Shown: positions 21,432 through 32,162, counted from the stretch's first letter. The stretch is 64,000 nucleotides of DNA from Perognathus longimembris pacificus (GCF_023159225.1 NC_063161.1:5882580-5946579), one strand, 5' to 3'. A program made the numbers and translations. Notes: generated by a model not told the origin, from the sequence alone.

Positions 21432-21885
21432 TGTTATACAGGAATTCCATCAGTGAGGTACAGGGAAGCCATATTTTGAGAGGTTGAATCAGGAGTCTTT
21501 ATTAGAAGGCTGGTAACTGCAAGTGGACTCGTGTCCCAAAGAACCTGCAGTATTGAATGCAGTTATAACAAAGCTTATAAAGGCAAAAACCACACCAAGG
21601 CAGATGTCACATGGTATGGGGACTAACAGTGTGTTTCACAGCAGCAAAGCAAGCTAAGGGGGAACAACCAAGGACAACCAAGGGCAAGTATTCTTTGGAG
21701 CAAAACTTTCCTGGGGCTAAACAACCCACAACACATCTGTACTTCAAAGAATATCACCTCTACTGTGCTTAATGACCCATAACACAGCTGTAGTTCAAAG
21801 GAAGTCCTATGTCACCTACAGAGTTCTTGGAACTGGGTGAAAATTCCTTATTGTCTATTAAGAGGCCAAGATGGCAGTGAGGACA
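21432..21885 (-). mobile_element. Endogenous retrovirus 5' LTR
   Basis: Reads TGT...ACA on the - strand; contains AATAAAGACTCCTGATTC (polyadenylation region) near its 3' side. Probably a class I element, judged only from the LTR and primer-site layout. Ends about 300 bp before exon 3. Confidence 0.5.
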
Positions 21886-22190
21886 AGGTGGGGTTATTTA
21901 GATCCAGTATCTGTATTTAACTACAAAATATTAGAAATAACTATCAATTTCTGCCTCACTGTGGGAACTAGCAACTGAATAAAAATGTTTTCAAATTGAA
22001 CAATGAAATCCAAGGAATCTACAGTTGGGAATTCAGCAAACAGTTATACAGGAGCATCTATGGTTATCTAGGGATCTCAAAGAATAGGTGAAAGGCTAAT
22101 TGGGTGAGGTAAATGGCATTTCATTGAAACTTGCTGATTCCCGGAGATAAGAATGCTCAAAGTTAAAACATGTACTCTTTATTGTTTTAG

Positions 22191-22257
22191 TTGATGAGAA
22201 AAGAAAGTCTAAAACCACACACATGGTGCTCCTGGAAATCATTAAGGAAGAAGGCCT
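22191..22257 (+). CDS. SLC25A17: SLC25A17 coding exon 3 (residues 39-61)
   Basis: Acceptor attgttttag, donor gtaagt. Completes Val39 and encodes the hydrophilic loop of repeat 1, including D40-E-K-R-K44 and the short loop helix ending I56-K-E-E-G60, then two bases of Leu61. The E59-G60 pair with Y65-R-G67 in the next exon forms the E-G-x4-Y-x-G motif typical of SLC25 repeats. Confidence 0.96.
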
Positions 22258-22373
22258 GTAAGTGCATCTCATTCTCACAACTGTGTTAGAGCAATTGCTA
22301 GATTCCTGTACTTCTGACCCCTAAATCCTCTCTCAGTTCTCATAGCCTTACAGTGTTGTGTTGGTGGTCATTT

Positions 22374-22374
<1 letters not shown>

Positions 22375-22415
<41 letters not shown>
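22375..22415 (+). repeat. (TG)n microsatellite
   Basis: About 20 uninterrupted TG units in intron 3, ahead of a Geo-like fragment. Confidence 0.95.
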
Positions 22416-22422
<7 letters not shown>

Positions 22423-22427
22423 CCTGG

Positions 22428-22553
22428 GCACTGGTACTGGGGCTTAAGTTCAGGGCCTCAAGCTCTCAGCTTTTTTTGTTTTGCCAGTACTGGGGCTTGA
22501 ACTCGTTGTCTTTCCACTCAAAACTAGCACTCTGCTTTTGAACCATACCTCCA
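22428..22553 (-). mobile_element. Geo-half fragment, partly duplicated
   Basis: ACTGGGGCTTGAACTC and ACTGGGGCTTAAGTTC occur twice about 55 bp apart, followed by the CTAGCACTCTGC core. Confidence 0.5.
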
Positions 22554-23071
22554 AGACATAGATGATAGGAAGATCTCTGACTGAGACTGGTCATAGGCTA
22601 AAATGGCAAGATACTACCTAAAAAATAGTATACAGCATGAAGGACTAGAGGCATGGCTCAAGTTGTGGAGCATCTGCTACCAAGCCCAAGCCCCAATATG
22701 ACCCCAAAATAATACTAATACATAGACAGTGTATCCTTCTCAGGGTGTCCTGCCTGTAGTCATCTAAGGTCTGCTTGCTCTCCATTGGTTACTTAGGATT
22801 CCTTACATGTGCTTCAATCACATATAGTTACTTTAAAAAATATTCTGTAAATTTATCATGAAGTTTAGATGGCAATTTCTCATATCTGCCATTGCTTCTA
22901 CATTCACCAGCAGTAAACAGGAGCTTTCTCCTTCCCTTCTTTTATTTATTTATTACTAGTATGGTGAATCATTCTTCTTTTTTAGTGGCTTGCAATTGAT
23001 TGACTACTTTAGTGCTCACATTGTCTCAGATTTGACCAGTAGGAGTCACTTTACTTTAGTTTTTGTGTTTT

Positions 23072-23284
23072 TCTTTCTTTTTTTTTTTTTTTTTTTTGCC
23101 AGTCCTGGGGCTTAGACTCGGGGCCTGAGCACTGTCCCTGGCTTCTTTTTGCCTAAGGCTAGCACTGTGCCACTTGAGCCACAGCGCCACTTCTGGCTTT
23201 ATTCATGTGGTGCTGAGGAATGGAACCCAGGGCTTCATATATGATAGGCAAACACTCTACCACTAGGCCATATTCCCAGCCCCA
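23072..23284 (-). mobile_element. IDL-Geo SINE
   Basis: Antisense dimer with a long T-tract; lacks the CATTTTCTGTATA segment between the halves (GGCTTTATTCATGTGG). Confidence 0.9.
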
Positions 23285-23375
23285 ATTTTGTGACTTTCTG
23301 ACATGTCCCATCGTTGTTTGTTTTTTTGCACCTATTTTCTATAATTAGTTAATTTTAAATGCTTTTGTCCTAGCT

Positions 23376-23505
23376 GGCCAGGCTCAGTGACACACATCTC
23401 AATCTCAGCTATTCATTAGGCTGAGGCAAGAGGATTGCTCAAGTCCAGGAATTTGAGACCATCCTGTACAACATAGCCAGATCCTGTCTCCAAAAGAAAG
23501 AAGAG
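23376..23505 (+). mobile_element. B1 monomer
   Basis: Has the 3' B1 part lacking from B1-Geo heads: GGAATTTGAGACCATCC, ACATAGCCAGATCCTGTCTC and an AAAGA tail. Confidence 0.75.
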
Positions 23506-23847
23506 AAAAGAAAAAGAAAAGAAATGCTAATGAAGGAAGAAGATCATTAAATAATTTTATTATTATTATTTTATTTATTTTTTTTTGTCAGTCATAGGGC
23601 TTGAACTCTGGACCTGGGTGCTGTCCCTGAGCTCTTCAGCTCAAGGCCAGCACTCTACCACTTTGAGCCACAGCACTACTTCTGGTTTTCTGGTGGTTAA
23701 CTGGAGATAAGAGTCTCATGGAGGGCTGGGATTGTGGTTTAGTGGTAGAGTGTCTAGCATGCATGAAGCCCTGGGTTCAATTCCTCAGCACCATATAAAC
23801 AGAAAAAGCTGGAAGTGGCGCTGTCGCTCAAACAGTAGGGTGCTAGC

Positions 23848-24731
23848 TGTAATATGGAGGTCAGATCTGGCCAGCGAAAGAGGGCAGAAGCTGACTCCAT
23901 CTCCACTATCTCCCCAGCCCCCTCTGCTTAGAGACCCTGGAAGATTCCCTCTCCCTGTAAACAGTAGTGCCCCTCTCCTTGAATCAGCATGCCAATTATT
24001 GATGGGCATGCCTGGATTCCTACAGGAAGGGAAGCCCCAGGGAAGCCCCATCCCCAGGTAATGGGAGTTCCTGAACCCCAAGAGACAGGAGCAGGGGCTG
24101 GGAATATGGCCTAGTGGCAAGAGTGCTTGCCTCGTATACATGAAGCCCAGGGTTCAGTTCCCCAGCACCACATATATAGAAAACGTCCAGAAGCGACGCT
24201 GTGGCTCAAGTGGCAGAGTGCTAGCCTTGAGCAAAAAGAAGCCAGGGACAGTGCTCAGGCTCTGAGTCCAAGGCCCAGGACTGGCAAAAAAAAAAAAAAA
24301 GAGAGAGAGAGAGACAGGAGCAGGCATATGGCCTATAGGTTACTTAACTGGTCTGTAAAGTGCTTGGAACTGGGAGCTCCCTGTGACGCAGCCCTCTGGC
24401 CTGACCCTATTTAGGGGCAGGCGAGCTCAGGCGCCATTATGCCATGCCACATGTTCAAGTCTTGTGTCTGTCGTCCCCATGGCATCCCAATTCAGCTCTC
24501 CATTGGAGCCATTGGTTTGTTGGTACTTGGAAATCCTCCAGAAGTAAGTCTTTGTGCCACTGTCCAGTTCTGTGTTATATGTTTTTCTGAAACCTGAGAT
24601 CGGTCCATCTGGAACTTCCCCAATAAATCCATCTTTCTACTTGACTTGAGACTGTCTCTGAGTGGTGGACTCTTGGAGGGATGGGGGATTCCCCCTCTCT
24701 CCCCTCCTCCCCCCGCCCGGATGCCATTACA
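23848..24731 (+). mobile_element. Solo LTR, third layer
   Basis: Exact ends TGTAAT...ATTACA with a perfect 5-bp target duplication CTAGC (23843-23847, 24732-24736). Contains AATAAATCCATC near 24620 as the polyadenylation region. No internal viral sequence, consistent with LTR-LTR recombination. Its right end is about 360 bp from exon 4. Confidence 0.9.
24092..24302 (+). mobile_element. Younger IDL-Geo SINE, innermost layer
   Basis: Inserted in the LTR; the host sequence GAGACAGGAGCAG is repeated on both sides. The tail runs into (GA)n. Confidence 0.93.
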
Positions 24732-25093
24732 CTAGCCTTGAGCAAAAGAAGCCAGGGGCAGTGCTCAGGCCTGGAGTTCAAGCCACAGGACTGAGGACAC
24801 AAAACAAAATATTAAGTTTCACGGACCTTCTTCTCCAGGCTGGCTTTGAACCGTGATCCTCAGATCTCAGCCTCTTGAGTAGCTAGGCTTACAGGCATGA
24901 GCCACCAGTGCCCGACTAGGAAGGATTTCTTGATTTGGACGTGACGTGTGTGTGACCTGGAGTCTCTTATGTTGTAGAAGTGAGCCTTGAGCCTGTGTGT
25001 GAGTGCAAGTCACCTTTTCCTAGGATGTCTCTGGCAGTTTCTAAATGGCTTTTGTACATGACCTTTACTTTGCCTATTTTGTTTTTCCCCCAG

Positions 25094-25245
25094 CCTGGCA
25101 CCATATCGAGGGTGGTTTCCAGTTATTTCCAGTCTCTGCTGCTCCAATTTTGTCTATTTCTATACTTTTAATAGTCTCAAAGCAGTCTGGGCCAAGGACC
25201 AACGTTCTACTACTGGAAAAGATCTGGTAGTTGGATTTGTTGCAG
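25094..25245 (+). CDS. SLC25A17: SLC25A17 coding exon 4 (residues 61-112)
   Basis: Acceptor cccccag, donor gtaaca, ending with one base of Gly112. Encodes the rest of repeat 1: the A63-P-Y-R-G-W68 motif and helix 2 (P70 to about N85, with Cys76 and Cys77). It continues into the loop W93-A-K-D-Q-R and the start of helix 3 (G102-K-D-L-V-V). A solo LTR ends about 360 bp upstream in intron 3, but the splice signals are intact. Confidence 0.96.
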
Positions 25246-25354
25246 GTAACAAGGTTTTCTGGGCATAAAATGTTTTTACATTTTAATATTTGTCTTGTGA
25301 TTTATATAGCCTCCAGGAGATTAGTTAAGCACATAGTAATGTTATAGAGACAGT

Positions 25355-25562
25355 AGTCATCTGGCACAATTGCACATGCCTGTGTTCCTGCCTCTGTGTC
25401 AGGCTGAGGAGAGAGGATTATGAGTTCCAGGAGAGCTGGAAACAAGATCCTATCTCTAAAGAGCAAGCAAACAAAAACTACTTTTCTGATTTGGGTGAGG
25501 TGGTTTGAACTCAGGGCTTCACACTTGCTAGGCAGGCACTCTACCACTCAAGCTTCACCATT
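25355..25562. mobile_element. B1 monomer (+) followed by an ID-like monomer (-)
   Basis: 25355-25480 reads as a sense B1 ending AAGATCCTATCTCTAAAG. 25487-25562 reads as antisense ID with TTTGAACTCAGGGCTTC and GCTAGGCAGGCAC. Confidence 0.6.
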
Positions 25563-25568
25563 ATCCTC

Positions 25569-25803
25569 CTTTTTTTTTTTTTTCCCCCCCAGTAGTAGGG
25601 CTTGATCTCGGCCTGGCACTGTCCCTTAGTTTTTTCTCCTCAAAGCTGGTACTCTACATCTTGAGCCTCTGCTCTACTTCCAGTTTTGGGTTTTTTTTCT
25701 TAGAGGTTAATTGGAGAGCTTGGGCTGTCTTTGAAACACAGTGCTCAGATCTCAGACTTGTGAGTAGCAAGGATTACAGGTATGAGCCATGGGCTCCTGG
25801 CTG
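25569..25803 (-). mobile_element. B1-Geo SINE
   Basis: Antisense composite; the B1 head shows a short deletion around CAGACTTTCCTG. Confidence 0.75.
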
Positions 25804-25812
25804 CATTGATTG

Positions 25813-26312
25813 TTTTCGAGGTAGGGTCTTGTTTTAGGCCTGGGTCAGCCTGGACTGTGACCCCTCCTAGTTATGCCTCCCTAAATTGCTGGAATGACTG
25901 CCACTGCACTTAGCCATTATGTTTCCCACATAGCGTGGTTTGACAGGTGCCAGCCCCTTTGCTCCGCCATTAGTCAAGATAGAATCTCCATGGGGCTGGG
26001 GATATGGCCTAGTGGCAAGAGTGCTTGCCTCGTATACATGAAGCCCTGGGTTCGATTCCCCAGTACCACATATATAGAAAATGGCCGGAAGTGGCGCTGT
26101 GGCTCAAGTGGCAGAGTGCTAGCCTTGAGCAAAAGGAAGCCAGGGACAAGTGCTCAGGCCCTGAGTCCAAGTCCCCAGACTGACCAAAAAAAAAAGATAG
26201 ACTCTCCAGAATTTTTGAGTATGTGGCCTGGGTTCTCTCCGAACTGCAGTTTCCCCAATCTCTGCCTCCCACATAGCTAAAATTACAAGCTTGAGCCCAT
26301 CGTGCCTGACTG
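25813..26312 (-). mobile_element. Antisense B1-like sequences split by an IDL-Geo
   Basis: 25813-25917 is B1-like; a second B1-like unit at 25918-25992 and 26191-26312 is interrupted by the next element, with GATAGAATCTCCA / GATAGACTCTCCA as its target repeat. Confidence 0.6.
25993..26194 (+). mobile_element. IDL-Geo SINE
   Basis: Full dimer inserted in an old B1; the duplication GATAGAmTCTCCA is visible on both sides. Confidence 0.92.
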
Positions 26313-26473
26313 TGGCTTTTTTTTTTTTAATGTGGAAGACACACATAATTATGATTTTAACCATTTTAAATATAAGTTAGTAGCATTAGGCCTATTCACA
26401 CTGTTGTGAAACACATCTTCAGAGCTTTTCATCTTGTAAGCCTTACTCCATGCCCCTTAAATAAAGTACTCTT

Positions 26474-26665
26474 GGGCTGGGAATGTGGCTTAGTGATATA
26501 ATGCTTTCATAGCACTCATGAAGCCCAGGGTTTGATTCCATAGTACCACATAAACAGAAAAGGCTGGAAGTGTGCTGTGGATCAAGTGGTAGAGTGCTAG
26601 CCTTGAGCAAAAGAAGCTCAGCAACCATACCCAGTCCCTGAGTTCAAGCCCCAGGACTGGCAAAA
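26474..26665 (+). mobile_element. IDL-Geo SINE, older subfamily, inside L1
   Basis: Target repeat AATAAAGTACTCTT on both sides; head GGCTTAGTGATATAATGC. Confidence 0.88.
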
Positions 26666-26711
26666 TAAATAAAGTACTCTTCTCCCCACTCCTTAGTAAC
26701 CACCATTCTAC

Positions 26712-27362
26712 TGCAACAGGTTCTTGAAGTGCTTTTGTTGAAAAGCATTGACTCTGTACTTGGGCCTAGGAATTAACTAAAAACAGAGCAAAGACACAGT
26801 GTCCCAGCCTCCATTTTATATCTGTGTCCTTGGCTCTGCACCATACCTTTCTGTAGTCACTCTGCTATGGTCCTGAAATCCAGGAAGGACAAGACTGAGG
26901 GATGAAAGACAGCGTTCCTGCCAGGCAGGACTCTGCCTGACTCACTGTGACAAGGCCCCTACTGAAGGACCAGGACTGATGGATAAACTTTCTTTATCTG
27001 TAGACACAGCTCCCCCTACTGGGTAGTAGTGACTCATTGTAAGAAGGCCCCACCCTACCAATCTTGAGACAGTTACCAACTGGCCTGCCCACTGGTGGCC
27101 ACTACCTGTGACTGGGGCCATTTAATATTATGGATTCCACCCCTCCCTGCCCCCATCCACCCTCTCCTTTAAACCTAAGTAAATGTCTTTGTGGAAGAGA
27201 AAGAGGGCTTCAAATATAATGCATACTTTTGCTTTTCCTACAGCATGCCAGTTCAGTGTGAACTAAGTCTTTCTCTATATTAATTAAATCTCCTTTCCCT
27301 GACCTTTACCATTACTGATCTCTTCAGGTGGCCTATTGGGGCAAGTGTCCTAACCTGACATA
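26712..27362 (+). mobile_element. LTR-like insertion in L1
   Basis: About 650 bp breaking the L1, ending CTAACCTGACA, with a TTTAAA box near 27170 and ATTAAATC near 27284. Composition and layout suggest an LTR, but no target duplication was found, so class and ends are uncertain. Confidence 0.35.
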
Positions 27363-27435
27363 TGAAACTAGGAGTTTGGGCTTGGAGTCTAAAACTCTTG
27401 TAACCCAACTTTCTGTCTTAAATGATTTGACTGTG

Positions 27436-27660
27436 TTAAAGCTGGATGCCAGTGATCATGCCTTTATCCTAGCTACTCAGGGGGCTGAGATGTGAGGATC
27501 ACGGTTTAAAGCTAGCTCTGGCAGGAAAGTCCATAAGACTAATCTCTAACAACCAAGGCTGGTAGAGCACTATTTTTTACTCAAGACTAGTGCTCTACCA
27601 GCCTTGGTTGTTAATTAGAGCTTCCAAGCCCTGAGTTCAAGCCCCAGTACCAGTATACAA
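27436..27660 (+). mobile_element. B1-Geo SINE carrying a perfect hairpin
   Basis: The B1-like head is normal, but the start of the Geo half is replaced by a 26-bp inverted repeat (27547-27572 and 27588-27613) with a 15-nt loop. The Geo 3' end CCCTGAGTTCAAGCCCC follows. Confidence 0.85.
27547..27613. repeat. Perfect 26-bp inverted repeat, 15-nt loop
   Basis: Left arm TAACAACCAAGGCTGG... (27547-27572) is the exact reverse complement of 27588-27613. No mismatch in 26 pairs. Confidence 0.95.
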
Positions 27661-27723
27661 TTTTTTGTTTTTACTATTTTAGATACCTCATGTAAGTGGA
27701 ATTATGTAGAGTTTGTCTTTGTC

Positions 27724-27937
27724 TTTTTTTTTTTTTTTTTTTTGCCAGTCCTGGGGCTTGGACTCAGGGCCTGAGCACTGTCCCTGGCTGCTTTTTTGCT
27801 CAAGGCTAGCACTCTGCCACTTGAGCCACAGCGCCACTTCTGGCCATTTTCTGTATATGTGGTGCTGGGGAATTGAACCAAGGGCCTCATGTATACGAGG
27901 CAAGCACTCTTGCCACTAGGCCATATCCCCAGCCCAG
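27724..27937 (-). mobile_element. IDL-Geo SINE inside L1
   Basis: Flanked by AGAGTTTGTCTTT on both sides within the L1 text. Confidence 0.93.
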
Positions 27938-28461
27938 AGTTTGTCTTTTTTCCGATTGGCTTATTTTACTTAGCATAGTGTCCTCAAGGTTTATCCATAC
28001 TTTAGCATTTGAGAGATATATCCTTTTCTAGGGCTAGATAGTATTCTATTGTGTTTATTATATTGTATATATCCATCTGTTAATGGACACTGGGGTTGCT
28101 ATTGTGAATAGTGCTACATGAACGTGGGCATGCTGTATCTCTTTGAAAGCCTGCTTTCAATTCTTTCATGTTATATACCCAGAAATCACATATAGTCCTA
28201 TGTTTACTTTTGGGGGAAACCTCTGTAGCATTTTCCTTAGCATTTGTATCATTTATAATCTCACCAAAAATAATACAATGACAGTTCACTTGCTATTCTG
28301 TGCTAAGAGCATCCTGATGGGTATGAGGTAATACTTTTTGATACGGTAATACGGTTTTGATTTGTGTTTTCCTGATATTGAATATCTTTTCATATTATTG
28401 CTCATTTTATTCATCTTTGCAGAAATGTCTTCTCAAGTCTTTGACCTAAAAAGGCTTTCCC

Positions 28462-28809
28462 CTACCCCTTTTCTAGTCCTGGAGCTTCAACTCAGGGTCT
28501 GAGCATTGTTCTGGCTTCTTTTTGCTCAAGGCTAGCACTCTACCACTTGAGCCACAGCACCACTTCCGGCTTTTTCTGTTTATGTGGTGCTGAGGAATCG
28601 AACCCAGGACTTCGTGCATGCCACATCCTCAACCCCCTCAGCTTTTTTATACAAGACTGACCCTCTACCACTTGAGCTACACCTCCAGTTCAGATTTTTG
28701 CTGGTTAATTGGAGTTGGAGACTTTTCTGTCTGGGCTAGCTTCTTACTGGAATCTTCCAGGTCTCAGCATACTGCTCAGATTACAGGCACGTGACACTGT
28801 CACCTGGCC
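28462..28809 (-). mobile_element. Older IDL-Geo adjoining a truncated B1-Geo
   Basis: 28462-28638 is an antisense IDL-Geo with a shortened head (GTGCATGCCACATCC). 28640-28809 is an antisense B1-Geo lacking part of Geo. Confidence 0.75.
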
Positions 28810-28905
28810 TAGATTTACAGTTTAATACATGTATGCAGGATAGTTAGCATTTCTGTCTTCTCAATATCATTTCTATGCGTTGGGAACCTTCAAAATTTTC
28901 TCTCC

Positions 28906-29128
28906 TTGGGCTGGGAATATGGCCTAGTGGCAAGAGTGCTTGCCTCCTACACGTGAAGCTCTCAGTTCGATTCCCCAGCACCACATATATGGAAAACGGC
29001 CAGAAGGGGCGCTGTGGCTCAGGTGGCAGAGTGCTAGCCTTGAGCTGGAAGAAGCCAGGGACAGTGCTCAGGCCCTGAGTCCAAGGCCCAGGACTGGCCA
29101 AAAAAAAAAAAAAAAAAAAAAAAAAAAT
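28906..29128 (+). mobile_element. IDL-Geo SINE with long A-tail
   Basis: Full younger copy; tail of 27 A residues (29100-29126), suggesting recent insertion. Confidence 0.92.
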
Positions 29129-29134
29129 TCTCTG

Positions 29135-29441
29135 TTTATTTTGAAATGTATTTAAGCTGTCTTAAACTGTACTTACCCTATTGTTTTATTGAACACCAAA
29201 ACTGATACCCCTACCTAATTCTGTTTTGGTACCCATTTCCCAGCCTCTCTATCTTCTCTTCCCGTCCTTTCCTGACTTCTAGTGACCTCTATTATACTCT
29301 CTTGTTCTGTATGCTTCTTTAGAGTGAGACCATGAGGTACTTGTCTTTCTGTGTCAGGTTTATTTCACTAAACATAGTGTCCTCCAGTTCCATTAGTGTT
29401 GCCACAAATGATGGGATTTCACCCTTTTTAAGACTGAATAG

Positions 29442-29480
<39 letters not shown>

Positions 29481-29885
29481 ATTTTCTTTGTTCCTCTGTT
29501 GGTAGACATCTTGGTGGATTGCATATCTTCACTGCTGTGAATAGTGTTTCAGTACATTTCTGCAAGCATCTCTTTAATACAGTGATTTCATTTCCTTTGG
29601 ATTTAATGGGATTGCTGGAACACAGAATACTTCTCCTTTCATTTTTACAAGAAGTTCCATCCTGGTACATAACCAACAGCATCCCTTTCTCTACATTTTA
29701 GCCAACATTTGTTATTTTTAATAATTTGTTATTTGTTTTTTAACTGGTACATAAAAATATTAAGAAATTGTGCACATTAATGAGGTGGTGTAGCCATTCT
29801 ATCTAGGACAAGGTGATTTCTCATTGTGGTTTTTATTTGCATTTCCCTGATGATTAGACACACAAATATTTGATAAGGAGATTGT
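29135..29885 (-). mobile_element. L1 3' region
   Basis: Antisense L1 3' end with GTGTCCTCCAGTTCCATTAG, AGACTGAATAGCATC, CACATTTTCTTTG, TCCTTTGGATTTAATGGG and TTTGCATTTCCCTGATG in order. Contains a (TA)n run at 29456-29479. Confidence 0.75.
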
Positions 29886-29956
29886 TCATATCAATTAAAC
29901 AATAGTCTTCACAGCTCTTGGGAGAAAATAGATTGTTGAATTAAAGGTGAATGTCT

Positions 29957-30195
29957 AAGCTGGGCACCAGTGGCTCACTCCTGTAATCCTAGCTACTCCA
30001 GAGACTGAGATCTGAGGGACTGTGGGTGGAAGCCAGCCTAGGCAGGAAAGTCTGTGAGACTCTTAATCTCCAATAAACTACTCAGAAAAAGCCGGAAGTG
30101 GCACAGTGACTAAAGTAGTAAGGCTCAGGAATAGCACACAAGCCCCAAGTTCTAGTCCCAGGACTGGCAAATAAATAAATAAATAAGTGAGTGAA
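29957..30195 (+). mobile_element. B1-Geo SINE
   Basis: Complete head and linker; the Geo half is shortened. (AAAT)n tail. Confidence 0.82.
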
Positions 30196-30417
30196 TGAAG
30201 TGAATGCCTGTCTCTGGAGAGTCTAAAAACTACAGTGAATAATCATTTGCTCGTTGGGTTTGGTCAGTTTTCAGGCGGGGCTGATTGTGATCCCAGATCC
30301 TATGTCAGTATCTACAGACATTTGTGATTTTCACACGAGAGCAGGGAGTGAGGTTGCTCCTATGGGCATCTAGTGGGTAGACATGAAGGATACTGCCAAA
30401 CATACGCATGAACACAT

Positions 30418-30418
<1 letters not shown>

Positions 30419-30477
<59 letters not shown>
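30419..30477 (+). repeat. (CA)n microsatellite
   Basis: About 29 uninterrupted CA units. Confidence 0.97.
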
Positions 30478-30481
<4 letters not shown>

Positions 30482-30539
30482 CATCCCTTCCCAGCTGATA
30501 ATATCATCATGGTAGACCCTGCATTAAAGAATTTTACAA

Positions 30540-30790
30540 AGCTGGGCACTGGTGACTTAAACTTGTAATCCTGGCTGCTCAGGAGCTTGAGATCTGAGGA
30601 TTGTGGTTTGCAGCCATCCTGGCAGGAAAGCCCATGAAACTCTTTATTTCTAAATAACCAGCAAAAAGCTAGAAGTAGAGCTGTAGCCCAAGTGGTAAAG
30701 TGCTAGTCTTAGGATAACACTCCGGGATAGAGCCCAAACCCTGAGTTCAAGTCCTAGGACTGGCATCAAAAAGAAAGAAGAAGAATTTTA
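30540..30790 (+). mobile_element. B1-Geo SINE
   Basis: Composite with GCTGGGCACTGGTGAC start and AAAGAAAGAAG tail. Confidence 0.82.
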
Positions 30791-30814
30791 CAAGATTTTG
30801 TATTTTTTGTTTTG

Positions 30815-30945
30815 CTTTTTAGGTGGTTAATTGGAGATAAGAATCTCACAGACTTTCCTGGCCAGGCTGACTTTGAACTATGATCCTCAGATCTCAGCCT
30901 CCTGAGTACTCTGACTACAGGCGTGAGCCACCAGTGCCCAGCTAA
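30815..30945 (-). mobile_element. B1-like head with linker, no Geo half
   Basis: Starts at GGTGGTTAATTGGAGATAAG and ends GTGAGCCACCAGTGCCC, as if Geo were never present or deleted. Confidence 0.7.
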
Positions 30946-31435
30946 GATTTTATGATTTTTGAGATTTCTCTGATTAGAGATACTCTCTCTTTCTAATGGC
31001 AGAATATTCCTTGGAAATTACTTTTGTGAGTTTTAAATCTCTTTGCATAACTTTTCATATCTTAATAAGCACATATTCTTACAATAATTAGAACAGTGTT
31101 TTCCTCGTCCTCCTGTGAGCCTGTTGTCCCATTACTGCTGTAGAAATGACTTGTATTATCTCCAAGGAAAACTAGGAGCAGCTTTATTGTTATTCAAAAT
31201 CTGCTTGGAAATTTAGAAATGCATTATTTATTGTAGCTTCACAGAAGAAACAAAAACATATAACACCCTGAGGAAGAATTTGAGAATAGAATTTTAAAGA
31301 TAACTTAAATAAAGATCCTTGCCATTTTTTTTATAAAATCGCAAATTTTACAAATAACTCTTTTTGAGTGATAGTTATCATATATTTCCTGCTATTGGGC
31401 TTTAAATCTGGCAGCCATGTTTGTTCTTTTATTTA

Positions 31436-31770
31436 TTGATTTTTGGCAGTTGTAGGTAGGGGTTGACTCAGGGCCGGGGTACTGTCCCTGAGTTCTTTTG
31501 CCCAAGGCTAATCTCTACCATTTGTAGCTATTGCTCTGCTTCCAGCTTTTTTGGTGTTTAATTAAAGATAAGAGTCTCCGGGGGGGGGGGCTGGGGATTT
31601 GGTTCAGCGGAAGAGCGCCTGCCTGGCAAGCTTTGCGCCCCGAGTTCGGTCCTCAGCTCTGGAAAAAAAAAAGTCTCCAGGCTTTCCTGCCTGGACTGGC
31701 TTTGAACTGTGGTCATTAGATATCAGCCTCCTGAGTAGCTGGAATTATAGGCATGAGCCACGGGTGCCCA
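31436..31770 (-). mobile_element. B1-Geo SINE interrupted by a monomeric ID
   Basis: The two parts rejoin at AGAGTCTCC / AAGTCTCC, the target repeat of the inserted ID. Confidence 0.8.
31580..31671 (+). mobile_element. Monomeric ID element
   Basis: GGGGCTGGGGATTTGGTTCAG head, GAGTTCGGTCCTCAGC B box and an A10 tail, with no Geo half. It resembles the general rodent ID consensus more than the IDL half does. Confidence 0.85.
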
Positions 31771-31859
31771 GCTTCCAGGTTTATTCTTGTTGTGCAACAA
31801 ATTATATTCCTTCCTAAGGATTCAAATGGTTAGATTGTGGCTTTGTTCTGTTATTTTCT

Positions 31860-32056
31860 TTGTTTTGGTTTTTGCGAATCCTGGGGCTTGAACTCAGGGT
31901 CCAAGCACTGTTCCTGGCTTCTTTTTGCTCAAGGCTGGCACTCTACCACTTGAGCCACAGCACCACCTCTGGCTTTTTCTATATATGTGGTGCTAAGGAA
32001 TTGAACCCAGGGCTTCATATATGATAGGCAAACACTCTACCACTAGGCCATATTCC
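31860..32056 (-). mobile_element. IDL-Geo SINE
   Basis: Intermediate subfamily with a TTCATATATGATAGGC linker also seen at 23240. Confidence 0.88.
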
Positions 32057-32162
32057 CTGTGCTGTCATTTTCTTATGTCGGACCTCAAGTTCTCACTGGG
32101 TCTTTTGTTCTTATTTGAACTCTACCATTGTTTTCTCTTTAATAAAGGAAGCCCACTGCTGA

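Larger units (their letters stand above)
23723..24814 (+). mobile_element. Older IDL-Geo SINE, second layer, split by an LTR
   Basis: The left part ends GGGTGCTAGC at 23847; the right part resumes CTAGCCTTGAGC at 24732. Removing the LTR and one CTAGC restores a continuous Geo half. Confidence 0.9.
23587..24917 (-). mobile_element. B1-Geo SINE, outer layer of a four-level nest
   Basis: Pieces 23587-23722 (Geo half and linker) and 24815-24917 (B1 head from TTTCACGGACCTTC) together make one antisense B1-Geo. Everything between was inserted later. Confidence 0.85.
26330..28440 (-). mobile_element. Old L1 3' region split by several insertions
   Basis: Pieces at about 26330-26473, 26672-26711, 27665-27723 and 27938-28440 follow one antisense L1 3' end in order, including TAGCATAGTGTCCTCAAGG and GGACACTGGGGTTGC. 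Four later insertions separate them. Confidence 0.65.

Noticed and set aside
26712..27362. Precise solo LTR boundaries as for 23848-24731
   Set aside because: No target duplication or matching inverted ends were found, so only a low-confidence LTR-like call is kept.
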